From assembly GCF_001905095.1 (NCBI RefSeq), contig NZ_LWLS01000079.1:1-64000 (forward strand): 64,000 nt of DNA, in the 5' to 3' direction. Shown one piece after another: positions 43,475 through 52,073 of the stretch. The notes beneath the pieces are model-generated. The model was given only the letters and a program-made list of their open reading frames with translations, was not told the DNA's origin and ran no database searches. The position numbers were made by a program, and so were the translations under genes. The first letter of the stretch is position 1. Every line of letters starts with the position of its first letter. The DNA is from Micromonospora sp. CB01531 (lineage in GTDB: Bacteria > Actinomycetota > Actinomycetes > Mycobacteriales > Micromonosporaceae).

Positions 43475-45111
43475 CCCTGCTTGAGGGCGGAGAAGGCGAC
43501 CCAACGTCCCGCGTACGGGCCCGAGGCCAACCGGAGGTGCTCCACGCCGTTGAGCACCGCCCGCATGTCGTAGCTGACCGGCTCACCGGCATGGTGGTCG
43601 GTGACGACTGATGCCATCATTCCGTTCGGGTCGATGGTGTAGGCCGTGAGCGACGCGGGGACGACCGTGGCCGCCCGGGGCACGAGGTACGACATGGCGG
43701 CGTTGGATCCGACCGCGTACCGCGCTCCCCGGGTCTCCAGCACGTGGTAGCCGGAGAAGCTGCCCGCGTTGATCAGATACCAGATGCCGGTTCGGTTCCG
43801 GATCTTCTGCCGCTGCACGCAGGGCGCGTTGCTGGCGCGGCTGAGCTTGAGGGTCCGGCTGGCCAGGACGGTGCCGGTGCTGGAGAACCGGTAGCCGGTG
43901 TGCGTACCGGCCATCAGGCGCACTTTGGCGCGTACCGAGTGTGGCGGGAAGTCCGAGTAGAACAGGTCGGCGATGCGGGCGAAGTACTCGTCGCCGGTGA
44001 TGGCGAAGAGCTGCGCGTGCTGGATGCTGTGCGTCGTGTGGTACAGGTTCGAGTCCTTGCCGTGGAGCAGGCAGTACTTGCTGCGCCAGCCCCGGGTGCG
44101 AATGGCCGCGTATGCGTCACGGGCGGTGGTCAGGGCACCCTGGAGCAGCAGCTTGGCGTTTGAATTCCGGGTCAGGATCCAGTAGTCCCACAGCCCGTAC
44201 GCGGAGAACATGTGCCCGTTGTAGGTGCGGTCGCCCCGCACCTGGAGCGGGTGCGGGTACTCGTCGAGCCAGAGCAGCCCGTCCTGGACGTGGATCCCCC
44301 AGGGCTTCCCGGCGACCGGCGGCAGCAGGAACGAGGCGAAGGTGGCGTCGGCGGCGGTGCGCCAGGAGGAGTTGCCGGTCACCTCGTACAGTCGGGTGAA
44401 GAGGCTGAGCGCCTGCCCCTGCGCCATCATCGAGTACCACGGCGGCCGGAACAGGTCGTAGGTGGCGTGCAGCATGTAGTCGAAGTCATGCGGGAAGAAC
44501 CAGGCCCCCTCGCGCAGCACCCGCCGGTCCGCGAGCCGCTGCGCCTGCTTGATCGCCCGGTTCAGATACTCCACCGTGCCGGTGAGCCGGTGGCTCTCCA
44601 ACAGTGCCAGGCCGTACTGCGCCTGGCCGACCGGGAAATCGTGCAGCTTGCCTCCGGTGAGGATCATCCGCACGCCCTGCGCGTCGTGCGTCCCGGTGTC
44701 GACCAGCGGCATCGTGGTGCTGCGGTAGTACGGCCGCAGCTCGACCGGCAGCTCCCGGATCTCGAAGTCGTCGTACCGGAACTGGAACGGGAGGGCCGCG
44801 GTCGCGGCGAGCGTCCGCCCATCGCCTGGCTCGGACGACCGGCGGGTCGGGGCCAGCTTGCGTAGGTCGGCGGCCTTCGCGCGGGGCGACCTGCCGATCA
44901 TGTCGCCCGGCAGGGGTGGGCTCAGCTCGGCGGCGGGGTCGATCAGGTCCGGGGTCGCCCCGGCCGGTGTCACCCACTGTGGACCCGGGTCTGCCGCCTC
45001 GACCGGGCCACCCAGCAGTGGCAGGGTGCCCGCGGCCAGACCCGCGCCGAGGACCGTACGGCGGGACCAGGCCGGCGACCGGCGGAAGAGATCGGTGGGC
45101 TCGTGCGCCAT
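43471..45111 (-). CDS. Exported D-glucuronyl C5-epimerase-family protein
   Basis: 546 aa. Tat signal: WSRRTVLGAGLAAGTLPLLG. The central-to-C-terminal domain fits the heparosan glucuronyl C5-epimerase family (PF06662): KLHDFPVGQAQYGLALLESH, GAWFFPHDFDYMLHATYDLF, PPWYSMMAQGQALSLFTRLY, GLLWLDEYPHPLQVRGDRTY and NGHMFSAYGLWDYW. Bacterial members may act on polysaccharides outside the cell or be lyases/epimerases of unknown target. The last ~130 residues are an extra beta-type domain not recognised. A TATACA -10-like hexamer lies about 45 bases upstream. No uronate-polymer genes are nearby. Confidence 0.82.
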   Translation of the reverse strand: MAHEPTDLFRRSPAWSRRTVLGAGLAAGTLPLLGGPVEAADPGPQWVTPAGATPDLIDPAAELSPPLPGDMIGRSPRAKAADLRKLAPTRRSSEPGDGRTLAATAALPFQFRYDDFEIRELPVELRPYYRSTTMPLVDTGTHDAQGVRMILTGGKLHDFPVGQAQYGLALLESHRLTGTVEYLNRAIKQAQRLADRRVLREGAWFFPHDFDYMLHATYDLFRPPWYSMMAQGQALSLFTRLYEVTGNSSWRTAADATFASFLLPPVAGKPWGIHVQDGLLWLDEYPHPLQVRGDRTYNGHMFSAYGLWDYWILTRNSNAKLLLQGALTTARDAYAAIRTRGWRSKYCLLHGKDSNLYHTTHSIQHAQLFAITGDEYFARIADLFYSDFPPHSVRAKVRLMAGTHTGYRFSSTGTVLASRTLKLSRASNAPCVQRQKIRNRTGIWYLINAGSFSGYHVLETRGARYAVGSNAAMSYLVPRAATVVPASLTAYTIDPNGMMASVVTDHHAGEPVSYDMRAVLNGVEHLRLASGPYAGRWVAFSALKQG

Positions 45112-45214
45112 GTTTTCCCCTTCCCGTGGTGACGCCGCGCCTGTCGGCTGGCCCTGTATATCAGGAGCGACGACTTCGGAACGGCCCCGGTCACAGCAGG
45201 TAGGGGAGCACTGA

Positions 45215-45230
45215 CTGTCCGGTCGGACAG
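45215..45230. promoter_or_regulatory. TetR-type palindrome
   Basis: CTGTCCG-GT-CGGACAG has perfect 7-bp arms, typical of TetR-family operators. It lies 104 bases upstream of the epimerase gene, above its likely promoter. No TetR gene is seen nearby. Confidence 0.55.
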
Positions 45231-45310
45231 AACCGGCGGATTGGCGGCCACCGGGACGGGCAGCTTGCCGGAACGGGTGCCGGGCGGCTTTCCACCGGCC
45301 GGTCTCCGAC

Positions 45311-45904
45311 TCAGACGCCGACCCGCTGTTCCGGGATGCTGAGGCCGTAGAGGGCCATCAGTTCGGGGCTGTCGATCCGGCTGCCGTCGGCCACCGAGTC
45401 GCAGGAGATGTCGACGATCTGGTCCTTGTGCGCCAGTAGGTACGGCCGGGCCCCGACGTCGGCGCTGGCCAGGGTCGCGATCCCGGACCAGTGCCGGCGA
45501 CCGAACACCATCGGGTAGCCGCGCAGTCCGTCGTAGGTGGCGCAGACCAGCACGTCCGGGTACGGCAGGGCGGCCACCCGGCGGACCGCGCCGGTGGTGA
45601 GCCCGGGCATGTCCACCGGCACCACCACGACCGCCTCGATCCCCTCGTCGGTGAGCGCGGCCAGCCCGGCCCGGATCGAGGAGCCGACTCCGGTCCCCCA
45701 GGCCCGGTTGACCACCACGGTGGCCGCGGTCAGGTCCGCCGTCTCGCGGACCTGGTCGGCCGCCGCGCCCAGCACGACCACGACCTGCTCGCAGCCCGCC
45801 TCGCGCATCGTGTCGACCAGCTGGCTCAGCAGGGGTTTCTCCCCCTGGTGCAGCAACGCCTCAGGTCCGCCGATTCGACGGCCCCCACCAGCGGCGATGA
45901 TCAT
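45311..45904 (-). CDS. MobA-like NTP transferase (molybdopterin cytidylyltransferase family)
   Basis: About 197 aa. The signature MIIAAGGGRRIGGPEALLHQ is at the N-terminus, followed by VVNRAWGTGVGSSIRAGLAA, AVVVVPVDMPGLTTGAVRR and GLRGYPMVFGRRHW. The usual Lys after GGP is Glu (GGPEAL instead of GGPKAL), a change in the nucleotide-binding loop. ATG 45904 is a minimal start: it omits RIAG of the first strand, and CTG 45922, just after GAGGGGG, may be the real one. There is no molybdoenzyme nearby, unlike the paralogue at 20970. It might act on another nucleotide-sugar precursor. Confidence 0.75.
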   Translation of the reverse strand: MIIAAGGGRRIGGPEALLHQGEKPLLSQLVDTMREAGCEQVVVVLGAAADQVRETADLTAATVVVNRAWGTGVGSSIRAGLAALTDEGIEAVVVVPVDMPGLTTGAVRRVAALPYPDVLVCATYDGLRGYPMVFGRRHWSGIATLASADVGARPYLLAHKDQIVDISCDSVADGSRIDSPELMALYGLSIPEQRVGV

Positions 45905-46046
45905 TCCTGCGATCCGGTTCAGCGGTGCCCCCTCGACCAGGGGGACGGACCGGGGGCAGCCGCGCCCGGTCCGTCCCGTCGTACGCACACCGGACCAACG
46001 AGCGCCACCGGGAGCGGGTAGCGGGGCAAAACGGAAATTTGTGCGA

Positions 46047-47720
46047 CTATGCCGCGTCGGCGTAGCAGTCGACGATGGACAGGTCGAGCGGAAACCGGAC
46101 CGGAGTGTCTCCGAAGAGCAGCCCGGCGGCCCGGGCGCCCGAGGCGGTGACCGCCGCCGCCACCGTCTCGGCCTGCTCGGCCGGGCAGTGCACCATCACC
46201 TCGTCGTGCTGGAAGAACACCAGCTCGGCCCCGGTGCCGGCCAGCGCGGTGCGCAGGGTGGCCAGCAACGTGGCGGCCCACTCGGCGGCGGTGGCCTGGA
46301 TGACGAAGTTGCGGGTGAACCGGCCCCGGGACCGGGCCGCCCGGGCCCGAGGACCCTGCGGGTCCGCCCCGGCGTCCGGGTCCGCCTCCTCCCCGTCGCC
46401 GAAGCCCACCGACCCAGGCGGGCAGGTACGCCCCAACCACGACCGCACCAGCCCGCCCGCCTCACCGGTGCGGGCGGCCGCCTCGACGTACCCGAACGCC
46501 GTCGGATAGTTGCGCTTGAGTACCGCGAGCGCGGGCAGCGCCGCGCCACCGGTCTGCCCGTACATGGCGCCGAGCAGGGCCACCTTGGCGCGGGCCCGGT
46601 CACCGGCAAACGCGTCCCGGGCCAGGGCGGCGTAGAGGTCCCCGGCGCCACCGGCGGCGGCCAGCCGGTCGTCCCCGGAGACCGCGGCGAGCACCCGGGG
46701 TTCGAGCTGCCCGGCGTCGGCCACCACGAACGCCCAGCCCGGGTTGGCCACCACCGCACGCCGGATCACCTTCGGGATCTGCAGCGCGCCGCCGCCCCGG
46801 GTGGCCCAGCGGCCGGAGACCACCCCGCCGGGCACGTACTCGGGATGAAACCGGCCGCCGGAGACCCAGGCGTCCCGCCACGCCCAGCCGTGCGCCGTCC
46901 AGATCCGGTAGAGCTCCTTGTATTCGAGCACCAGCGGCACCGCCGGGTGCTCCACCCCGCGCAGCACCCAGGCCCGGGTGTTCGGCAGCTCCACGCCGGC
47001 CCGGGCGAACGCCTTCAGCAGCTCGGCCGGGGAGTCGGCGTGCAACTGGCGGACGCCGAACGCGTCGGCGATCCGGGCGGCCAGCTCGGCCAGCCGGCGG
47101 GGCGGCCCGCCGACCGGCGACGCCTCGCCGAGCAGGTCGGCGAGGATCGCGTCGTGCACGTCGGCGCGCCACGGCAGGCCGGCCGCCCCCATCTCGGCGG
47201 CGATCAGCGCACCGGCCGACTCGGCGGCGACCAGCAGCCGGAACCGGCCGGGCTGCGCGGTCGCGGCGATGCGGTCGAGCTGGTCCGCGTACACCCGGGT
47301 CAACGCCTCGATGCCCGGGCCGGGCGGGCCGGACGGCGGGTCGAAGAGTGCGCCCTGGCCGTGACCGGGGGGTTCCGCCGGGCGGGGCGCCGGGTCGGGC
47401 GGCACCGGCGCGCCGGTGAGCCGGGCCCAGGCGGCGGCGAGCGACCGGGGCTCGCCCCAGCGGCCCGCGTAACCGAGCAGCAGCGCCTCGGTGAGCTCGA
47501 CGTCGTGGCAGCGGTCCAGCCGTACGCCGGCGCGCAGCAGCGCCGGGTAGAGCGGGGCGCCGGTGGCCCAGACCCAGCGGGGGCGGTCGGCGGCCTCCCG
47601 GGCGGCCACCGCGGCGGCGAGGTCGGCGACCGGCTCGGCCGGGCCGGCGGGTCGGCCGGCGGGGTCGAGGGGTTGCAGCACTCCCCCGCCCCGCTCGTCC
47701 GACACCACCGCCACCAGCAC
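46047..47720 (-). CDS. Family A DNA polymerase (PolA-like, without 5' nuclease)
   Basis: 557 aa, much shorter than PolA. Polymerase motifs: A, FVVADAGQLEPRVLAAVSGD; B, DRARAKVALLGAMYGQTGG; C, FFQHDEVMVHC. The N-terminal ~170 residues are a divergent exonuclease-like region where the usual DxE motif is not evident. Actinobacterial relatives are annotated as bifunctional 3'-5' exonuclease/DNA polymerase. It may serve in repair, and lacks a flap endonuclease domain. GTG 47720 begins the recognisable strand (VLVAVVSDERGGG); ATG 47759 is also possible. Stand-alone gene. Confidence 0.85.
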   Translation of the reverse strand: MLVAVVSDERGGGVLQPLDPAGRPAGPAEPVADLAAAVAAREAADRPRWVWATGAPLYPALLRAGVRLDRCHDVELTEALLLGYAGRWGEPRSLAAAWARLTGAPVPPDPAPRPAEPPGHGQGALFDPPSGPPGPGIEALTRVYADQLDRIAATAQPGRFRLLVAAESAGALIAAEMGAAGLPWRADVHDAILADLLGEASPVGGPPRRLAELAARIADAFGVRQLHADSPAELLKAFARAGVELPNTRAWVLRGVEHPAVPLVLEYKELYRIWTAHGWAWRDAWVSGGRFHPEYVPGGVVSGRWATRGGGALQIPKVIRRAVVANPGWAFVVADAGQLEPRVLAAVSGDDRLAAAGGAGDLYAALARDAFAGDRARAKVALLGAMYGQTGGAALPALAVLKRNYPTAFGYVEAAARTGEAGGLVRSWLGRTCPPGSVGFGDGEEADPDAGADPQGPRARAARSRGRFTRNFVIQATAAEWAATLLATLRTALAGTGAELVFFQHDEVMVHCPAEQAETVAAAVTASGARAAGLLFGDTPVRFPLDLSIVDCYADAA

Positions 47721-47865
47721 GGACGCGATTCTGCCTCGCCCCTCCGACACTCGCCGCATCCCGCTCGGCCCCGGGCGCGGCGCGCCGCATGAATGGCCGC
47801 CGGACGCGTCCCACCGCCGCGGGTCGCCGCCGGAGAGCGCCGCCAGCCCGAGGGGGCTCCGTCAT

Positions 47866-47905
47866 GGAAAGGGTGGCCATCCGACGCGGAATGGCCACTC
47901 TTTCC
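47866..47905. repeat. 15-bp inverted repeat, REP-like or second terminator
   Basis: GGAAAGGGTGGCCAT pairs with ATGGCCACTCTTTCC (one G-T mismatch) around a 10-base loop. It lies downstream of the first importer operon, beyond the GC hairpin. The arms are AT-richer than a typical local terminator. Confidence 0.6.
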
Positions 47906-47914
47906 GTGCAGCTG

Positions 47915-47945
47915 CCCCTCGCCCGGCGGGACGCCCGGCGAGGGG
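47915..47945 (-). terminator. Terminator of the first amino-sugar importer operon
   Basis: CCCCTCGCCCGGCG pairs with CGCCCGGCGAGGGG (14 bp, one mismatch) around a 3-base loop, ending ten bases from the permease stop. Confidence 0.75.
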
Positions 47946-47954
47946 GCGGGGGGC

Positions 47955-48908
47955 CTACTTGCCGACGCCGGCGGTGAGGCCGGACTGGACCTGGCGCTGG
48001 AAGACGATGTACACGATCAGGACCGGCAGCATGGCCATGGTGACCCCGGCGAAGAGGCCGGACCAGTCGGACTTGTAGCCCTGGTTGACGGAGAGTTCGA
48101 TCAGTCCCTGGGAGAGCACCTGATGCTTCGGTTCGCCGGCCACCGACTGCATGAGCAGGGTCGGCAGGTACCACTGGTTCCACTGACCGAGCACGTTGAA
48201 GATGCCGATGCTGATCAGGCCCGGCTTGGCCATCGGCAGCATCACGCTGAAGAAGGTCCGGGTGTGCGAGGCCCCGTCGACCATGGCCGCCTCGGCGATC
48301 GAGTCGGGCAGCGTCCGGAAGAACGAGTGCATGAAGAAGATCGTGAACGACAGCGACCAGGCGACGTAGACGACGATCAGCATGAGGTGCTTGTTCGGGC
48401 CGAGCAGCGGGAAGGTGATGCCCATGTTGTAGACGCCCTTGAACAGCGGCACCGCGGCCAGATAGATCGGCAGGGTCAGGCCGGAGAGGAACATGTAGTA
48501 GATCAGCCGGTTGCCGCGGAACTCGTAGCGCGCCAGGGCGTAGGCGGCCATCGAGCCGAGCAGCATGGTCAGCGTGACGCTGCCGGCCAGCACCAGCACC
48601 GTGTTGAGGAAGAACGACCCGAGGTGCCCCTCGGTCCAGGCGCGGGCGAAGTTGTCCCAGTGCAGCTTGCTCGGGATCAGCGAGAGCGGCTCGCGGATGA
48701 CCTCCGAGTCGTTCTTGAGTGCCGACATCACCACCCACACCAGCGGGTAGACCACCATCAGGGCCCAGACCACCAGGAACAGGTGGGAGAAGCCGTTGAA
48801 GATCCGGGCACCCACTCCGGCCCGGCGGGCGTCGGCCCGCCGTACGGGCGCCGGGCGGGACGGGCTGGCCTGGTCGGCCCGGCCGAGACCATGCGTCGCC
48901 GTGCTCAT
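47955..48908 (-). CDS. Carbohydrate ABC transporter permease, NgcG-like (system 1)
   Basis: 317 aa. About six membrane helices after a basic N-terminus: HLFLVVWALMVVYPLVWVV, NTVLVLAGSVTLTMLLGSMA. The ATPase-coupling EAA loop is SIAEAAMVDGASHTRTFFSV followed by LPMAKPGLIS. It is the second permease of a CUT1 sugar importer. ATG 48908 follows GGAGG. It lies 14 bases after the other permease and ends the operon, with terminator hairpins beyond. No ATPase gene is present. Confidence 0.92.
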   Translation of the reverse strand: MSTATHGLGRADQASPSRPAPVRRADARRAGVGARIFNGFSHLFLVVWALMVVYPLVWVVMSALKNDSEVIREPLSLIPSKLHWDNFARAWTEGHLGSFFLNTVLVLAGSVTLTMLLGSMAAYALARYEFRGNRLIYYMFLSGLTLPIYLAAVPLFKGVYNMGITFPLLGPNKHLMLIVVYVAWSLSFTIFFMHSFFRTLPDSIAEAAMVDGASHTRTFFSVMLPMAKPGLISIGIFNVLGQWNQWYLPTLLMQSVAGEPKHQVLSQGLIELSVNQGYKSDWSGLFAGVTMAMLPVLIVYIVFQRQVQSGLTAGVGK

Positions 48909-48921
48909 CGTCGCGCCTCCT

Positions 48922-49863
48922 TCAGTACTCGATGCGGTCACGACGGGTGATCCTCAGCTGCAGCGCGGCGAGCAGGATCGTGAAGATGGCCAGCGCGACA
49001 CCCATCGCGCAGGCGTAGCCGTACTGGCCCTTCTGGAACGCGGTGAAGTTGAGCACCGACGCGAAGATCTCGCTGGCGTGGTTAGGGCCGCCCTGGCTCG
49101 GGGTCATGACGAAGACCAGGGCGTACATGTCCAGCGCGATGAAGCCCAGGTAGACCCAGGCGACCGAGATGGTGTCCCGCAGCAGCGGCAGGGTGACCCG
49201 GAAGAAGGTGTGGAACCGGTTCGCCCCGTCCAGGATCGCCGCCTCAAAGATGTCCTTCGGGATCGACTGCATCGCCGCGGAGAAGAGCACCATGTAGAAA
49301 CCGGCCCCGCTCCACACCGCGATGAGCAGCAGCCACCACAGCACCGCCGGTACGCCGAGGAAGGGCTCCGGATCGGCGGTGAACGCGATCGGGTTGTCCG
49401 CGTCGACCAGCCCGATCTTGATGAGCATCCCGTTGATCAGGCCCTGACCGTCGGTCCGGTAGATCTGCTGCCACATGACGGCGATGACCACCAGCGACAG
49501 CACCTGCGGGAAGAAGAAGATGATTTTGTAGAGGCCGGAGCCGAACACCCCGCGGATGCCGGCCCTGTCCTCGCGTCCGCCCACATTGAGCAGGAACGCG
49601 AGGAACAGGGCCAGCGCGATGGTGAACAGCGGCACGGTGACCAGGAAGAAGACGTTGTGCCAGAACGCCTTCCGGATCAGCTCGTCGGAGAGCAGCCGGA
49701 CGTAGTTGTCCAGCCCGACGAAGTTCTGGGAGCCCGAGAACCCACCCCAGTCGGTCAGCGAGTATCCCGCCGCCTGCACGAACGGCCACACCACGTAGAG
49801 CAGGTACAGCGCGACAGGCAGGGCCAGGAAGCCCGTGACGAAACGCGCGACTCCGTGCCGCAT
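48922..49863 (-). CDS. Carbohydrate ABC transporter permease, NgcF-like (system 1)
   Basis: 313 aa. Membrane segments LALPVALYLLYVVWPFVQAA, NVFFLVTVPLFTIALALFLA and IIFFFPQVLSLVVIAVMWQQ. The EAA loop is DIFEAAILDGANRFHTFFRV plus LPLLRDTISVAWVYLG. It is the first permease of a CUT1 importer, partnered with the gene at 47955, and lies 22 bases downstream of the binding-protein gene in the same operon. Confidence 0.92.
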   Translation of the reverse strand: MRHGVARFVTGFLALPVALYLLYVVWPFVQAAGYSLTDWGGFSGSQNFVGLDNYVRLLSDELIRKAFWHNVFFLVTVPLFTIALALFLAFLLNVGGREDRAGIRGVFGSGLYKIIFFFPQVLSLVVIAVMWQQIYRTDGQGLINGMLIKIGLVDADNPIAFTADPEPFLGVPAVLWWLLLIAVWSGAGFYMVLFSAAMQSIPKDIFEAAILDGANRFHTFFRVTLPLLRDTISVAWVYLGFIALDMYALVFVMTPSQGGPNHASEIFASVLNFTAFQKGQYGYACAMGVALAIFTILLAALQLRITRRDRIEY

Positions 49864-49885
49864 TGGACTGCCTCTCTCGAACGGA

Positions 49886-51298
49886 TCAGGCGGTGCGGGT
49901 CTGCTTCTTGATCGACGAGTCCTTGGCGACCTTGTCGGCGGCCGTCTGCATCTTGTCGATGAACTGCTGCGCGGTGAGCCGGCCGGCCATCAGTTCCTCG
50001 GAGAGGTTCTGGCTCTCCTTGTCCAGGTCGGCGTAGAAGTCCTGGAACTTGACCGAGATGAGCTCGCTGCCGCCGTTCTTCATCAGGGCGTTCGCGCTGG
50101 ACAGTGCCGAGTCCTGCACGTTGTCGCCGGAGCCCTTGGTGGAGGCCAGCGACTTGGTCAGCTCGGCGAACTTGGCCGAGCCCTCCTTCGACAGGATCGC
50201 CCGCAGGAACTCCTTGGCGGCGGCCTTGTTGGGGGCCTTGCTCGGCACGACGAAGCCCTCGCCGGAGGCGGCGAACACGTCCTTCGGCGCCTTGTCGCCC
50301 GCGTTGGACCAGTAGTCGGAGATCGTGAGCTCGAAGCCCGGCGGGATGGTGGCCGACATCTCGTTCTTCAGCCAGGTGCCGACCTGGATGAACGCCGCCT
50401 TGCCGTCGAGCCAGGCCTGCTGCGACTGGGTGTGGTCGAGCTTGCCCGGCAGCAGCAGCTTGTCCTTGACGAGCTTCTCCCACGGCTCCAGCGCCTTGAG
50501 GACGCCGTCGGCCTTCCACGCGTTGTCCTTGAGGTTGTCGATGTCGACGACAACCTGCTTGCCCGCGGACTTCCAGATGCTCGCCATCAGCGCCCATCGG
50601 GGGTAGTAACCGTGGACCGCGTCGTGGACGTACGGCGCCATGCCCTTGGCCTTGATCTTCGGAGCGAGCGCGAAGAACTCGTCCCAGGTCGTGGGCGGCT
50701 GCCAACCCTCCTTCTTGAACAAGGCCGCGTTGTACCAGTTGCCCCAAACCGTGAACGCGACGTTGACGACGTAGAACTTGCCGTTCTGCGTGCCGTCGGA
50801 CACCGTGCCGGGCAACAGGGTGTCGGCGACCGTGCCCTCGCCGTCCCACGCGGGGGCGGCGAGCAGGTCGTCGAGCGGCTCGATGGCACCCTCGTTGATC
50901 AGCGTGCTGCGGTCCATCATGTCCGCACCCGAGTTCATCACCAGGTCACTCGGCTGCGTCGCCATCTTCGGCTGCTCTTCGGTCTTGATCTTCTGAGTCG
51001 AGCTCATGTTGACCGTGACGTTGGCGTGCTTGGCGTTGAAGATGACCTTGTCTTCCTTCGCCCACTGGTCACCGAGGCCACCGTTGAAGATGACCACCTT
51101 GACCGCGCTGCCGTCCTTGACGCCGAACGGGTTGTCCTTGCTCTTCGCGCCGCCGGTGTCGTCGGACTTCTTCGGCTCGCTGCCGGCGCAGGCGCTGAGC
51201 AGGCCCATCGCCGGGGTCGCGAGCAGGCCGGCCGCGGCGGCCCGCCGCAGCAGCGTCCGCCGGCTGAGGTCGCCGAGGTTCTCGGGAGTAACCGACAT
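49886..51298 (-). CDS. Sugar-binding lipoprotein, NgcE-like (system 1)
   Basis: 470 aa. Tat signal with lipobox: RRTLLRRAAAAGLLATPAMG, then LLSAC (lipidated Cys about 34). Type 1 extracellular solute-binding fold: VKVVIFNGGLGDQWAKEDKV, TQPSDLVMNSGADMMDRSTL, TVWGNWYNAALFKKEGWQPP, AFIQVGTWLKNEMSATIPPG and the terminal AADKVAKDSSIKKQTRTA. Resemblance to N-acetylglucosamine/chitobiose-binding NgcE proteins and the adjacent SIS, RpiR and GlcNAc-kinase genes support amino-sugar uptake. AAGGAGAG precedes ATG 51298. Confidence 0.9.
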   Translation of the reverse strand: MSVTPENLGDLSRRTLLRRAAAAGLLATPAMGLLSACAGSEPKKSDDTGGAKSKDNPFGVKDGSAVKVVIFNGGLGDQWAKEDKVIFNAKHANVTVNMSSTQKIKTEEQPKMATQPSDLVMNSGADMMDRSTLINEGAIEPLDDLLAAPAWDGEGTVADTLLPGTVSDGTQNGKFYVVNVAFTVWGNWYNAALFKKEGWQPPTTWDEFFALAPKIKAKGMAPYVHDAVHGYYPRWALMASIWKSAGKQVVVDIDNLKDNAWKADGVLKALEPWEKLVKDKLLLPGKLDHTQSQQAWLDGKAAFIQVGTWLKNEMSATIPPGFELTISDYWSNAGDKAPKDVFAASGEGFVVPSKAPNKAAAKEFLRAILSKEGSAKFAELTKSLASTKGSGDNVQDSALSSANALMKNGGSELISVKFQDFYADLDKESQNLSEELMAGRLTAQQFIDKMQTAADKVAKDSSIKKQTRTA

Positions 51299-51323
51299 GT
51301 TCGTCTCTCCTTGTGGTGTCGGG

Positions 51324-52073
51324 TCAGGCGGTGCGCCGGAGGCGCCCGGCGTACCGCGACTCGAGGGCGAGGTTGTGCTCGTCCCCACCGGGGACGTTGG
51401 CGGAGAGGTAGATAGGGGGTACCTCTCCGGCCTGGTGGAACCGTCGTACGACCTCGGCGGTCAGCAGCTGCGCCAGCAGCGCCGCGGTGACCGACGAGAC
51501 CGCACAGACCGCGCCGCCGCCCTCGAGCGGCAGCAGTGCGTCGCCGTATGGCGCGCCGTTGTCCAGCACGACGTCGGCGAGGTCGGCGAGCCGGTGCCCG
51601 GACGGGTGCCGCGGGGCGACCCGTGCCGTGTGCTCGACCGAGGTGACCGCGATCAACGGGTGGCCGTGCGTCCGGACCAGCGCCGCCAGCTCGACCACCG
51701 AGCCGTTGATGCCAGACTGGGAGGCGACCACGAACACGTCCTCGGGCTGCGGCGCCGCGAGGGCGTAGAGCTGGTGCGCCACGGCCGGGTCGCGTTCCAG
51801 CTTGGGGTCGGCGAGCACGTCGCGGGGCGCGTCACCGTGCAGCACGAGGTCGTGCAGGGAGAGTCGGTTGGTGGGCACCAGCCCGCCGGCCCGGGCCACC
51901 AGCTCGGCGGCGAACGCCTCGGAGTGGCCGGCGCCGAAGGCCTGGAGCACCCCACCGGCACGCAGCCCGGCGGCGATCAGGTCGGCGGCCCGGTCCACCG
52001 CCGCCGCCTGCGTATCGACCAGCCGGTCGAGCACCGGCCGGACGGCGTCCGCGTACCGCTGGGCGCTGATCAT
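51324..52073 (-). CDS. SIS-domain phosphosugar-binding protein (UPF0309-like)
   Basis: 249 aa. The sugar-phosphate fold shows GGVLQAFGAGHSEAFAAELV near residue 40, EDVFVVASQSGINGSVVELA, HPLIAVTSVEHTARVAPRHP and LADVVLDNGAPYGDALLPLE, as in the UPF0309/SIS_2 group. It probably isomerises or senses an amino-sugar phosphate produced after import. ATG 52073 overlaps the rpiR stop as ATGA. The binding-protein gene starts 25 bases after its end, so regulator, SIS protein and transporter form one operon. Confidence 0.88.
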   Translation of the reverse strand: MISAQRYADAVRPVLDRLVDTQAAAVDRAADLIAAGLRAGGVLQAFGAGHSEAFAAELVARAGGLVPTNRLSLHDLVLHGDAPRDVLADPKLERDPAVAHQLYALAAPQPEDVFVVASQSGINGSVVELAALVRTHGHPLIAVTSVEHTARVAPRHPSGHRLADLADVVLDNGAPYGDALLPLEGGGAVCAVSSVTAALLAQLLTAEVVRRFHQAGEVPPIYLSANVPGGDEHNLALESRYAGRLRRTA

